From the NCBI RefSeq assembly GCF_003443535.1, contig NZ_CP031946.1, positions 682,001 through 746,000 on the forward strand: a DNA stretch of 64,000 nt, written 5' to 3'. Below, piece by piece: positions 1 to 8,727 of this stretch. This DNA comes from Ruegeria sp. AD91A. Lineage in GTDB: Bacteria; Pseudomonadota; Alphaproteobacteria; Rhodobacterales; Rhodobacteraceae. The position numbers and the translations under genes were made by a program. The notes below the pieces were generated by a model. The model was not told the origin of the DNA. It made no database searches and saw nothing but the letters and a program-made list of their open reading frames with translations. Positions within the stretch are counted from its first letter, which is position 1; every line of letters starts with the position of its first letter.

Positions 1-118
1 GCTGCGGCTGATGCTGGGGCAGGGGTCCGGCGTGTCCGCAATGAACCGGGCGGGGTTGGATGCTTTGCTGGCGGCTTATCCGGACAAGACACAAGGAGAG
101 CGTGATGACAGATCGTGA
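1..118 (+). CDS. GTA tail assembly chaperone, C-terminal fragment
   Basis: The window opens inside a gene whose last 38 codons are read from position 2 and end at the TGA at 116-118. The visible residues include LMLGQGSGVSAMNRAGLDAL and then AAYPDK, the pattern of the small tail assembly chaperone that precedes the tape-measure gene in Rhodobacterales gene transfer agents (GTA). It overlaps the next gene by 14 bases, and that gene's ribosome binding site lies inside it, so the two are probably translationally coupled. The assignment rests mainly on gene order; only the 3' end is visible. Confidence 0.6.
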   Translation, partial: LRLMLGQGSGVSAMNRAGLDALLAAYPDKTQGERDDRS

Positions 119-767
119 CGGGTTTGATGACCTGCAAGAACGTGGAGAAGCGCTGGGCGATTCCCTCGGCGATGCTGCGACTATGGCGGCGGCGTTTGAC
201 AGCCAGATGAAGCGCATCAGTGCCGCATTTGAAGAGACCGGCAAGGATGTCGCCACGCTGGAGCGTGGCATGTCCAGCGGATTGCGCAAGGCCTTCGATG
301 GTGTCGTTCTGGATGGGATGAGTCTTTCCGGCGCGCTGGATGTCCTGAAGAACTCCTTGATCCAAACGGCTTATGCGGCTGCGATCAAGCCGGTGACGGA
401 TCACTTTGGCGGAATGCTAGCCAACACGGTTGGCGGGTTGGTGAAGGGAATTCTGCCTTTTGCTGATGGCGGCAGCTTCAGCCAGGGCCGGGTGATGCCC
501 TTCGCCAATGGTGGTGTGGTCAGCGGCCCGACAACGTTTCCCATGCGCGGCGGCACCGGGCTGATGGGAGAAGCCGGGCCTGAGGCGATCATGCCGCTGA
601 CGCGTGGGGCCGATGGCAAGCTGGGCGTGCGGACGCAGGGTGCTGGGCGTGCTGTGAATGTGGTGATGAACATTTCAACACCGGACGTTCAAGGGTTCCG
701 CCGGTCTCAGGGGCAGATAGCGGCCCAGATGAGCCGCGCGCTGGGGCGTGGCAATCGCAATAGATAA
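105..767 (+). CDS. GTA tail tape measure protein (RcGTA g11-like)
   Basis: Predicted 220-residue tape measure protein, which sets tail length inside the GTA tail tube. The start is the ATG at 105, 6 bases after AAGGAGAG (92-99); an upstream in-frame start at 60 would put 15 unlikely residues in front. The N-terminal half is helical and charged. Residues about 120-175 carry the glycine-rich run with FADGG, FANGGVVSGP and GLMGEAGPEAIMPL that is typical of the C-terminal part of phage tape measure proteins. It is short compared with phage homologues, as expected for the short tail of GTA particles. It overlaps the chaperone gene and is followed 15 bases later by the distal tail gene. Confidence 0.82.
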   Translation: MTDRDGFDDLQERGEALGDSLGDAATMAAAFDSQMKRISAAFEETGKDVATLERGMSSGLRKAFDGVVLDGMSLSGALDVLKNSLIQTAYAAAIKPVTDHFGGMLANTVGGLVKGILPFADGGSFSQGRVMPFANGGVVSGPTTFPMRGGTGLMGEAGPEAIMPLTRGADGKLGVRTQGAGRAVNVVMNISTPDVQGFRRSQGQIAAQMSRALGRGNRNR

Positions 768-782
768 ATCAGGGAGCAGCTG

Positions 783-1415
783 ATGAATTTCCACGAGGTG
801 AGATTTCCCGCCAGTCTAAGCTTTGGCTCGGTCGGCGGCCCGGAACGGCGGACGGACATTGTGACGTTGGCCAATGGCTTTGAAGAGCGCAACACGCCCT
901 GGGCCCATTCGCGCCGCCGATATGATGCGGGGTTGGGGATGCGTTCGCTGGACGATATCGAGACGCTGATTTCGTTCTTCGAAGCACGACAGGGTCAGAT
1001 GTTCGGCTTTCGCTGGAAAGACTGGTCGGATTTCAAATCCGGCAAGGCCACGGTGGACACCAGTTTCGGAGATCAGGTGATCGCCAAAGGCGACGGTACA
1101 CGCACCGAGTTTCAGTTGATCAAGACCTACCATTCGGGCGGGGTCAGCTATGCGCGCCCTATCGTAAAGCCGGTATTGGGTACAGTGCGTCTGGGTCTGG
1201 ATCAGGATGAGGTCCGCGAGGGCGTGGATTTTGATGTTGAACTGACGACGGGCAAGGTCACGTTTGCGGACCCGCCGCCGGAAGAGATCGATATCACCGC
1301 GGGTTTTGAGTTTGATGTGCCGGTGCGCTTTGACACCGACAAAATCCAGACCAGTGTCGCCAGTTTTCAGGCCGGTGATGTACCGAACGTTCCCGTGGTC
1401 GAGGTGCGCATCTGA
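783..1415 (+). CDS. GTA distal tail protein (TIGR02217/DUF2460, RcGTA g12-like)
   Basis: A 210-residue protein of the TIGR02217/DUF2460 family, the distal tail (baseplate) protein of the Rhodobacter GTA. It starts MNFHEVRFPASLSFGSVGGP and has the family features R-R-x-D-x-G near residue 50, the FFEARQG segment and the FGFRWKDWSDF segment in the N-terminal half. In the RcGTA particle this protein forms the ring joining the tail tube to the baseplate hub. The start has a GGGAG ribosome binding site. Its TGA shares one base with the ATG of the hub gene (TGATG at 1413-1417), which indicates translational coupling. Confidence 0.9.
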   Translation: MNFHEVRFPASLSFGSVGGPERRTDIVTLANGFEERNTPWAHSRRRYDAGLGMRSLDDIETLISFFEARQGQMFGFRWKDWSDFKSGKATVDTSFGDQVIAKGDGTRTEFQLIKTYHSGGVSYARPIVKPVLGTVRLGLDQDEVREGVDFDVELTTGKVTFADPPPEEIDITAGFEFDVPVRFDTDKIQTSVASFQAGDVPNVPVVEVRI

Positions 1416-2302
1416 TGGCTCAAGATATACAGGGCCTGCACACGCATTTGCAGAGCGGGATGACAACGGTCTGCCGTTGTTGGGCGATCAAACGCAAGGA
1501 CGGTCAGGAATACGGTTTTACCGACCACGACATGGAGCTGAGTTTTGACGGGTTGACCTTCAAGGCCAGTACCGGCCTGACGGCCGCTGCCATCGAGCAG
1601 GCCACGGGCCTGTCCATCGACAACACGGAAGCAATGGGCGCTCTGTCTGACGCGGCCATTCGCGACGAGGATATCGAGGCAGGACGTTTTGACGGGGCCG
1701 AGGTGCGCGCCTGGTTGGTCAACTGGGCCGATCTGGATCAGCGCGTCCTTCAGTTCCGTGGTTCAATTGGTGAGTTGCGCCGCTCTGGCGGCGCTTTCCA
1801 TGCGGAATTGCGTGGCCTGACCGACTTGCTGAACCGCCCCTTGGGGCGTGTTTACCAGAAGCCCTGCACGGCTGTGTTGGGGGATCGGGCCTGCCGGTTC
1901 AACACCGACACACCGGGCTATTGGTTCGAAGGTGTGATCTCGGGTTTCGATGGCGGCACCCTTCTGCATGTTGCAGGGGGTCAAACCATTGAAGAAGGCT
2001 GGTTCGAACGGGGTCGCGTTGATGTTGTTTCCGGTTCTGCCAAGGGGCTGTGGTCGTCGATCAAGAACGACAGGCAGACTGCAACAGGGCGAGAGATCAC
2101 ACTTTGGTCCGGATTCGGGGCAAGCCTGGCGATTGGCGACAGTGTTAAACTGCGGGCAGGATGCGACAAGCGCATGGAAACCTGCCAGTTCAAGTTCGAC
2201 AACTTTCTGAATTTTCAAGGGTTCCCAGATCTTCCGGGCGAAGACTGGGTCATGGCTGTTCCCAAGAAAAGCAAAGCCAATAGCGGAGGCAGCATACGGT
2301 GA
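1415..2302 (+). CDS. GTA baseplate hub protein (DUF2163, RcGTA g13-like)
   Basis: A 295-residue DUF2163-family protein. It matches the RcGTA baseplate hub in length, position and the YGFTDHDMEL segment near residue 30. The C-terminal part has several cysteines (CTAVLGDRAC near residue 147, then CDKRMETC near residue 247). These could hold a metal or iron-sulfur centre, as in the related lambda tail-tip protein L; that is inference from spacing. The last residues are Lys/Ser/Gly rich. It overlaps the distal tail gene upstream and the peptidase gene downstream (GTGA), so all three are coupled. Confidence 0.87.
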   Translation: MAQDIQGLHTHLQSGMTTVCRCWAIKRKDGQEYGFTDHDMELSFDGLTFKASTGLTAAAIEQATGLSIDNTEAMGALSDAAIRDEDIEAGRFDGAEVRAWLVNWADLDQRVLQFRGSIGELRRSGGAFHAELRGLTDLLNRPLGRVYQKPCTAVLGDRACRFNTDTPGYWFEGVISGFDGGTLLHVAGGQTIEEGWFERGRVDVVSGSAKGLWSSIKNDRQTATGREITLWSGFGASLAIGDSVKLRAGCDKRMETCQFKFDNFLNFQGFPDLPGEDWVMAVPKKSKANSGGSIR

Positions 2303-2745
2303 CGACGTGTAGAGAGGATATTGTGGCCGAGGCGCGCAATTGGCTTGGAACGCCCTATGTGCATCAGGCCTCGTTCAAGGGTGCCGGTGCGGATTGTCTG
2401 GGCCTGTTGCGGGGCGTTTGGCGCGCTGTGATCGGGCAGGAACCTGAATCTGTTCCGGCATACAGCATGGACTGGTCCGAGCCGCAGGGTGAGGAACGTA
2501 TGTGGGTGGCTGCCAGGCGGCATCTGGTCGAAAAACCAATAGGCAAGATGGCTTCGGGGGACGTTCTGTTGTTTCGGATGCGCGACACAAGCGTCGCCAA
2601 GCATTTGGGCATCGTTTGTACCACGCAACCCGAGCCCCGCTTTATTCACGCGTATTCCGGCCATGGCGTGGTGGAAAACGCACTGAGCAGGCCTTGGTAC
2701 CGCCGTATCGTTTCCTGTTTCGAATTCCCGATGGAGATGTATTGA
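2299..2745 (+). CDS. GTA NlpC/P60 cell-wall peptidase (RcGTA g14-like)
   Basis: A 148-residue NlpC/P60 peptidase with a GTG start at 2299 overlapping the hub stop codon. The catalytic cysteine is in GADCLGLLRG (residues about 31-40), the usual D-C-x-G-L motif. The partner histidines lie in KHLGIV and FIHAYSGHGVV near residues 100-125. In the RcGTA particle this enzyme sits in the baseplate and is thought to open peptidoglycan of the recipient so DNA can enter. It is a compact single-domain enzyme without a signal peptide, as expected for a particle component. Its TGA overlaps the ATG of the megatron gene. Confidence 0.9.
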   Translation: MTTCREDIVAEARNWLGTPYVHQASFKGAGADCLGLLRGVWRAVIGQEPESVPAYSMDWSEPQGEERMWVAARRHLVEKPIGKMASGDVLLFRMRDTSVAKHLGIVCTTQPEPRFIHAYSGHGVVENALSRPWYRRIVSCFEFPMEMY

Positions 2746-5700
2746 TGGCCACTATTCTTCTTTCCGCAGCCGGGGCTGCGCTGGGCGGTTCGATTGGGGG
2801 CACGGTCGCGGGCCTTTCAACCGCAGTTATCGGTCGGGCCGTCGGTGCGACGGTCGGGCGGGTCCTTGATCAGAAGTTCTTTAACCAGTCCGTTATGGGC
2901 AGTGGCAGTGAAGTCGTCGAAACCGGCCGCATGGATCGATTTCGGTTGACGGAAACCGGCGAAGGCGCGCCGGTGACCACCGTGTTTGGCCGTATGCGTG
3001 TGGGTGGTCAGGTCATTTGGGCTTCGGACTTTTTGGAGACCCAGACGACGACCACAGAGGGTGGTGGCGGGGGTGGCAAAGGAAAACCCAAGACCCCTGA
3101 GGTGACTACCGTCACGTACAGTTACTCGATTTCGCTGGCAATTGCGGTTGGCGCCGGTGAGATTGCCGATGTCGCGCGCATTTGGGCGGATGGAGAAGAA
3201 CAAGATCGATCCGGCCTCAACATGCGGGTTTATCATGGCACGCGGGATCAGTTGCCGGATCCGCTGATCGAGGCAATTGAAGGTGCTGGAACAGTTCCGG
3301 CATATCGCGGAACGGCCTATGTCGTGATCGAGGACTTCCCGCTCGGCGCTTTCGGCAACCGGGTGCCGCAGTTTTCATTTGAAATTGTTCGCCCCACGCA
3401 GCGAGACATGCCCGATCATGACAGCGCGGTGTCTCAGATCGTGCGCGGGGTCGCCATGATACCGGGGACCGGAGAATACGCTCTGGCCAGCTCTCAGGTG
3501 AATTATTCACAATCTGGTAAAAGCTGGCCAGCCAACGCACATTCCGCGTCTGGTGCCTCGGATCTTGTATCCTCGACCCGTGCTCTGGAAAGCGAGTTGC
3601 CCAATTGTGATGCCGCATCACTGGTGGTGTCGTGGTTCGGCGACGATCTGAGATGCGGGCAATGCAAAATTCGGCCCAAGATCGAACAGCGTGAGATAGA
3701 CAGCAACGATATGCCCTGGATCGTGTCTGATCAGGCCCGAAGCGACGCGGGGCTTGTGGCTCGGCAGAACGACCGACCGGTCTATGGGGGGACTCCGGCC
3801 GATGCGGCAGTGGTCCAGGCGATCCGCCATCTGAACCAATCCGGTAAACGGGTGATGTTTTATCCTTTCATCCTGATGGAGCAATTGCCGGGGAACGGGC
3901 TGCCTGATCCCTGGTCGGATGCTTCAAGTCAGCCTCACCTGCCATGGCGTGGGCGGATTACCCTGGATGTGGCGCCGGGGCACCCGGGTTCTTCGGACCA
4001 GACGGCATGGGCCGATGCACAGGTCGCTGCGTTCTTTGGATCAGCACGTGCACAGGATTTTGCGATCAACCAGGATTCGAACGGATCGGGCGGTACCGGC
4101 GGCGGCACGGGTGGTCCGGTCAGGCCCAGACCGGGTGGCCGACCTGACGACAGAGGGGATACCGGTTTAACCTGGGTAACCGGGGGCGGTAACCTTGGCG
4201 GACTGCTGGGGGACAGCGGCGTAACGGCCAAAGAAATCATCAAATACTCTGGCCCTCAGGAATGGGGCCTGCGGCGTTTCATTCTGCACTATGCCATGTT
4301 GTGCAAGGCTGCCGGCGGTGTTTCGTCATTCTGCATATCGTCTGAGATGCGGGGCCTGACCCAGATCAGGGGGGCTTCGGGCTTTCCGGCGGTTGCGCAG
4401 CTTCGCGCCTTGGCGGCCGAGGTCCGTCAGATTCTGGGGCCGGACACGAAAATCGGCTATGCAGCGGACTGGAGTGAGTATTTTGGATACCAGCCAGAAG
4501 GCACCGGCGACAGGTATTTTCACCTCGACCCTCTTTGGGCGGACGACAACATCGATTTCATCGGCATCGACAACTACATGCCGTTGTCCGATTGGCGTAA
4601 TGGTGAACACCATCTGGACGCCGAGGCTGGCGCGCCTTCGATCTACGACCTGAGTTATCTTCGCAGCAATATTGAAGGCGGTGAAGGATATGACTGGTAT
4701 TACGCCTCTCCGGAAGAGGCGGAAGCGCAGATCAGAACTCCGATCGAAGATCAGGAGCATGACGAGCCGTGGATCTGGCGATACAAGGACCTGCGCAACT
4801 GGTGGTCGAATCCGCATCACGAACGGATCGGAGGCGTGCGTCAACCCAACCCGACCGATTGGGTGCCCGGCTCGAAACCGATCTGGTTCACCGAGTTGGG
4901 GTGTGCGGCAATCGACAAGGGCACGAACCAGCCGAACAAGTTCCTAGACCCAAAGTCATCGGAATCGCTGTTGCCTGCGTATTCAATCGGGCTGCGCGAC
5001 GACTTCATCCAGGTTCAGTATCTGGCCGCGATGCTTGGCTATTGGAGCGATCCGAAGGTCAATCCGATCTCGGACATCTACAACGCGCCGATGCTGGATA
5101 TGGCAAACGCGTATGTCTGGGCATGGGATACCCGTCCATTTCCTACCTTTCCAAACCTGAGAAGCCAGTGGGGCGATGGCGAGAACTATCCCAGAGGGCA
5201 CTGGCTGAACGGTCGGTCCGGGTCTCGTACGTTGGCATCCGTGGTGACCGAGATCTGCCACGGCGCAGGTGTCACGGATATCGATGTCTCTGGTCTGTAC
5301 GGTGTGGTCCGCGGGTATGTCATCGAAGATGTAACAAACGCCCGTTCCGCCTTGCAGCCGCTGATGCTGCGCTATGGGTTTGATGCGATCGAAAGGGATG
5401 GAGTGTTGAAGTTCCAGATGCGCGACGGGTACGGCGCAGTTGCCTTGAACCCCGATCATCTGGCGATCAGCAGCGATCTTGAAAGCTCGCTCGAATACCG
5501 GCGCGAGGCCGAGGCCGAGATGACCGGGCGCGTTCGCCTGCGTTTTGTTCAGTCGGACGCGGATCATGATGTCGTCGCGGAAGAGGCGGTTTTGCCCGAT
5601 GATCGCACCCATTCCGTATCGGTGAATGAGATGCCCCTGTCCATGACCCGCACCGAAGGGCGGCAAACCGCCGAACGTTGGTTGAGCGAAGCCAGAGTTT

Positions 5701-6860
5701 CCCGCGATACGGTTCGGTTTGCGCTTCCGCCGTCTCAAGTGCACCTGGGGGCAGGAGATCTGGTTCGTTTGACAGACGCTGAAACCGGGCCGGTGTACCG
5801 GATTGACCGGTTGGAATCCGCTGACCTGCAACTGGTTGAAGCGGTCCGGATCGAGCAGGGCGTGTACAAGGCATCCGAATTGAATGACGACCCGGCAACG
5901 GTCAGACCGTATGCCGCGCCGGTTCCCGTGCTGCCGGTCTTTCTGGACCTGCCCTTGATCACCGGGGCCGAGGCCCCTCACGCGCCCTATCTGGCGGTTA
6001 CCGGAGACCCATGGCCTGGGGCTGCAACGGTCTATTCCTCGTCCAGTGACGATAGCTATCGCCTGAGCGATGTCATTGCCCAACGGGCAGTGGTCGGCGT
6101 AACCGAAACACCGCTGAGGCGCGCCAGTGTCGGTGTCTGGGATGAGGGCCCTGCCTTGAAGGTCAGACTGCTTGCGGGTCAGTTGGAATCCCGTCCTCGC
6201 AGCTCGGTAATGAATGGTGTCAATCTCGCTGCAATCGGTGATGGAACACCCGGTAACTGGGAAGTTTTTCAGTTCTCTGACGCGGCGCTCGAGGCCCCGG
6301 ACGTATACGCATTGTCCGGGCGGCTCAGGGGGCAACTGGGAACAGACGCTTTGATGCCTGATGTCTGGTCGGATGGATCAGTATTCGTTCTGCTGAATGA
6401 CAGGGTGCAACAGATCAGCCTGCTGCGAAACGAAAGGCGTCTTGCCAAGCATTATCGCATAGGGCCTGCAACCCGCGGCTATGATGACGCGTCCTATCAA
6501 CACCTGATTGCCTCGTTTGATGGCAACGGATTGCGCCCGTACGCGCCAGTGCACATGCGGCTTCGGTCTGGTGCCGCCGTTGATGAGCTTACCTGGATTC
6601 GACGTGCCCGAACAGATGCGGACGACTGGTCGGGGCTGGAGATCCCCTTGGGAGAAGAAAGCGAATCCTATCTGGTCCGTGTCATTGCGGGTGGAACCCT
6701 TCTGCGTGAAGAACTGACATCCGAACCAAGGTGGACCTATTCGACAGCCATGAAAGCGGCGGATGGTCTGACAGGGGGCTATGAGGTCGACGTGGCCCAG
6801 GTATCTGCTGTATTCGGACCGGGTGCTTGGTCGCGTCTTGTGGTTGGCCAAGCAGCCTGA
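2745..6860 (+). CDS. GTA megatron / host-specificity protein (RcGTA g15-like)
   Basis: A 1371-residue tail-tip protein, the largest GTA gene. The chosen start (ATG 2745) overlaps the peptidase stop; an upstream extension to 2502 would lie within the peptidase gene. The N-terminus has glycine-rich hydrophobic stretches (AAGAALGGSIGGTVAG) also seen in phage J-type proteins. A TIM-barrel, glycosidase-like domain covers roughly residues 355-780, with SSEMRG near 532, DFIGIDNYMP near 605 and WFTELG near 713. A Gly/Pro/Arg-rich linker of about 35 residues (about 446-480) interrupts the barrel. The following part (about 840-1000) resembles the phage-tail_3 domain. In the RcGTA particle this protein contacts the recipient surface and the membrane. 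It is intact. Confidence 0.9.
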   Translation: MATILLSAAGAALGGSIGGTVAGLSTAVIGRAVGATVGRVLDQKFFNQSVMGSGSEVVETGRMDRFRLTETGEGAPVTTVFGRMRVGGQVIWASDFLETQTTTTEGGGGGGKGKPKTPEVTTVTYSYSISLAIAVGAGEIADVARIWADGEEQDRSGLNMRVYHGTRDQLPDPLIEAIEGAGTVPAYRGTAYVVIEDFPLGAFGNRVPQFSFEIVRPTQRDMPDHDSAVSQIVRGVAMIPGTGEYALASSQVNYSQSGKSWPANAHSASGASDLVSSTRALESELPNCDAASLVVSWFGDDLRCGQCKIRPKIEQREIDSNDMPWIVSDQARSDAGLVARQNDRPVYGGTPADAAVVQAIRHLNQSGKRVMFYPFILMEQLPGNGLPDPWSDASSQPHLPWRGRITLDVAPGHPGSSDQTAWADAQVAAFFGSARAQDFAINQDSNGSGGTGGGTGGPVRPRPGGRPDDRGDTGLTWVTGGGNLGGLLGDSGVTAKEIIKYSGPQEWGLRRFILHYAMLCKAAGGVSSFCISSEMRGLTQIRGASGFPAVAQLRALAAEVRQILGPDTKIGYAADWSEYFGYQPEGTGDRYFHLDPLWADDNIDFIGIDNYMPLSDWRNGEHHLDAEAGAPSIYDLSYLRSNIEGGEGYDWYYASPEEAEAQIRTPIEDQEHDEPWIWRYKDLRNWWSNPHHERIGGVRQPNPTDWVPGSKPIWFTELGCAAIDKGTNQPNKFLDPKSSESLLPAYSIGLRDDFIQVQYLAAMLGYWSDPKVNPISDIYNAPMLDMANAYVWAWDTRPFPTFPNLRSQWGDGENYPRGHWLNGRSGSRTLASVVTEICHGAGVTDIDVSGLYGVVRGYVIEDVTNARSALQPLMLRYGFDAIERDGVLKFQMRDGYGAVALNPDHLAISSDLESSLEYRREAEAEMTGRVRLRFVQSDADHDVVAEEAVLPDDRTHSVSVNEMPLSMTRTEGRQTAERWLSEARVSRDTVRFALPPSQVHLGAGDLVRLTDAETGPVYRIDRLESADLQLVEAVRIEQGVYKASELNDDPATVRPYAAPVPVLPVFLDLPLITGAEAPHAPYLAVTGDPWPGAATVYSSSSDDSYRLSDVIAQRAVVGVTETPLRRASVGVWDEGPALKVRLLAGQLESRPRSSVMNGVNLAAIGDGTPGNWEVFQFSDAALEAPDVYALSGRLRGQLGTDALMPDVWSDGSVFVLLNDRVQQISLLRNERRLAKHYRIGPATRGYDDASYQHLIASFDGNGLRPYAPVHMRLRSGAAVDELTWIRRARTDADDWSGLEIPLGEESESYLVRVIAGGTLLREELTSEPRWTYSTAMKAADGLTGGYEVDVAQVSAVFGPGAWSRLVVGQAA

Positions 6861-7156
6861 TGCGGCCGGTTCTTCATGGGGATGTCAGTGCTGCGGCGCG
6901 CGCCTTGCTGGTCGTGCCGCAGCCGGACCGGGAGGCTTTGTGTACCCGGATGATCCACGAGGCGGAATTGGCCGACAGGCATTTGGAGCGCACGGGCAAG
7001 CTCCACCCGATTTACGGCAATGGTTCACTTATGGCCGTTGCGCGAAACAGGGTCCTGGCAGATGAACCTGGGTTTGATGATCTGCAATATTGTCAGTGTT
7101 TTGAGGTGGTTATGCACCAGCTTGCCAGATTTCAGGCTATCCGGACGCGCAGCTGA
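6860..7156 (+). CDS. Small conserved protein downstream of the GTA megatron gene
   Basis: A 98-residue protein starting at the ATG that overlaps the megatron stop (TGATG, 6858-6862). It is rich in Ala, Arg and His, with segments AARALLVVPQPDREAL, MIHEAELADRHLERTGKLHP and YGNGSLMAVARNR. I recognise it as the small uncharacterised gene that follows the megatron gene in many Rhodobacteraceae, but I know no demonstrated function. The tight overlap makes it the last gene of the GTA operon. Its 3' end runs 20 bases into the convergent DksA-like gene. No membrane segment or signal peptide is visible. Confidence 0.75.
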   Translation: MRPVLHGDVSAAARALLVVPQPDREALCTRMIHEAELADRHLERTGKLHPIYGNGSLMAVARNRVLADEPGFDDLQYCQCFEVVMHQLARFQAIRTRS

Positions 7157-7496
7157 CGCATTTGCTGGCCGCCAGATCCAGATTCAGCCGCCCATCCGGA
7201 ATACGTTCGCCGCAGTCTTCGCAATATCCGAACTCGCCGTCGTCAAGCCGCGCCAACGCGGCCAGAAGCCGGCGTGTTTCTACATCGCGATTGGCCTGCT
7301 GTGCCTTGGCCATGGCCTGGTTTTGCAGTGCATCCATGCGGCTCAGCCGTCCAACGGCCTGTTGATCCAGCTGGACAATGGCCTGAGCCTGCTGTCCCGA
7401 GGCTGACACCTTTTGCAATTCCGCCAATCGTTCGCGAATTCGTGTTTCGAAATGGGTGCGCTCTGACTCATTCATTTTCGTTACATGACCGATCAT
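7137..7496 (-). CDS. DksA/TraR-family zinc-finger protein
   Basis: A small DksA/TraR-type protein. It has an N-terminal coiled-coil region rich in Gln/Ala/Arg, then a C-terminal four-cysteine zinc finger with YCEDCGERIP and KCVSC. Family members bind in the RNA polymerase secondary channel and modulate transcription with ppGpp; whether this short version does so is inference. The start is uncertain: ATG at 7496 (119 residues) is used here, but ATG at 7532 (131 residues) or 7475 (112 residues) is possible, and none has a strong ribosome binding site. It is divergent from cysE and its 3' end overlaps the last GTA-operon gene by 20 bases. Confidence 0.8.
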   Translation of the reverse strand: MIGHVTKMNESERTHFETRIRERLAELQKVSASGQQAQAIVQLDQQAVGRLSRMDALQNQAMAKAQQANRDVETRRLLAALARLDDGEFGYCEDCGERIPDGRLNLDLAASKCVSCASG

Positions 7497-7558
7497 GGGT
7501 TTGCGTTTGGTCTTTTTGCCACTAAATGGCATTCTAGGCGCAGCAAAGGATCAAAACC

Positions 7559-8368
7559 ATGTTCGAAAAGCGCAGCCATGTGACACCGGTTGATCCGGTC
7601 TGGAACCGTATCACATCCGAGGCCCATGCGGCCGTCGAGAAAGAACCCCTCATGGGGGGACTCGTGCACGCCTGTATCCTACATCACCGCAGCCTTGAAC
7701 GCGCGCTTTCATATCGGGTGGCGGCCAAGCTGTGCTCGAACGAAATGTCGATGATGGTCCTGCGTGAAGTTGTGGATGAGGCATATGCCGACGATCCGGG
7801 TTTGCTCGAAGCCGCCCGCGCGGACCTAATGGCCGTTTACGAACGTGATCCGGCCTGCCACCGGTTGCTGCAGCCGATCCTGTACTTTAAAGGTTACCAG
7901 GCCATGCAGGCGTATCGCGTGGCGCATTGGCTGTGGCGCAACGGTCGTCACGATCTCGCGTATTTCTTCCAGATGCGTTCGTCCGAGATTTTTGGCATCG
8001 ACATTCATCCGGCCGCAAAGATAGGCAAAGGAATCATGATCGACCATGCCCATTCCATCGTGATCGGTGAGACGGCAGTGGTGGGCGACAATGTATCGAT
8101 GCTGCATTCCGTGACGCTGGGTGGAACCGGCAAGGAAGAAGAACAGCGCCATCCTACAATCGGAAATGGCGTGCTGATCGGGGCAGGGGCCAAGGTCCTG
8201 GGCAATATCGAAGTTGGCCATTGCAGCCGCATCGCCGCCGGGTCAGTGGTTCTGCAAGAAGTGCCGCCTTGCAAGACGGTCGCCGGTATCCCCGCCAAGA
8301 TCGTGGGGGAAGCCGGGTGCGACCAGCCGTCGATCTCGATGGATCATATGTTGGGCAAGGACCAGTAA
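7559..8368 (+). CDS. cysE: Serine O-acetyltransferase
   Basis: A 269-residue serine acetyltransferase, which makes O-acetylserine from serine and acetyl-CoA, the committing step of cysteine synthesis in the cytoplasm. The N-terminal helical domain (about 1-140) ends in YFKGYQAMQAYRVAHWLW, and a left-handed beta-helix of hexapeptide repeats follows (about 145-245). The expected catalytic residues are present: Asp97 in ERDPAC, His163 in MIDHAHS and His198 in RHPT. The C-terminal tail (QPSISMDHMLGKDQ) does not end in Ile, the residue that usually docks into cysteine synthase, so stable complex formation is uncertain. Length is normal for the family. It is divergent from the DksA-like gene. Confidence 0.95.
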   Translation: MFEKRSHVTPVDPVWNRITSEAHAAVEKEPLMGGLVHACILHHRSLERALSYRVAAKLCSNEMSMMVLREVVDEAYADDPGLLEAARADLMAVYERDPACHRLLQPILYFKGYQAMQAYRVAHWLWRNGRHDLAYFFQMRSSEIFGIDIHPAAKIGKGIMIDHAHSIVIGETAVVGDNVSMLHSVTLGGTGKEEEQRHPTIGNGVLIGAGAKVLGNIEVGHCSRIAAGSVVLQEVPPCKTVAGIPAKIVGEAGCDQPSISMDHMLGKDQ

Positions 8369-8372
8369 AAAT

Positions 8373-8615
8373 TCAGCGGGAGCGGTTGGCGCGTTTGTCC
8401 AACCGCTTGCGCCGCTGTTCTTCCCGCTTTTGTTTGCGAAGCTCTTGCTGTCTGTCCTGTGCGGCTTTCTGTTGGGCAATCGCGGCCGGATCGTTCGGCT
8501 TGAACTTAGAATGCTCACCTGGATAGCTGTTGGGTATTGCCATGGCAAATTCAGGTGCCGTGGCTGCCGGAAACGCCAAGACAATCAGGCTGAAAATGAG
8601 ATTTCTTGAGAGTAT
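8373..8615 (-). CDS. Small secreted basic protein, possible ATA start
   Basis: A short convergent gene ending 5 bases after cysE. The C-terminal half is strongly basic and helical (QQELRKQKREEQRRKRLDK). Reading upstream in frame gives a clear signal-peptide-like stretch, SRNLIFSLIVLAFPAATA, but this reading frame has no ATG, GTG or TTG before it. The first candidate codon with a nearby ribosome binding site (GGAAGGCAGG) is ATA at 8615-8613. A TTG at 8579 would remove most of the signal sequence and an internal ATG lies at 8543. I do not recognise the family. The protein is probably exported; the start is unproven. Confidence 0.5.
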   Translation of the reverse strand: MLSRNLIFSLIVLAFPAATAPEFAMAIPNSYPGEHSKFKPNDPAAIAQQKAAQDRQQELRKQKREEQRRKRLDKRANRSR

Positions 8616-8727
8616 CGCGCACCTGCCTTCCGTCGGCTTCTAAAGGAAGGAAGTGGGACGTCTTGATACACAGGGCAAACGGTGCCCCGATCACGCAAGT
8701 TCAATTCAGTGCCAAGAGATGAGACTG

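Noticed and set aside
4983..6335. Long open frame on the minus strand opposite the megatron gene
   Set aside because: It is antisense to a clear GTA gene, has arginine- and proline-rich shadow composition and no recognisable motifs.
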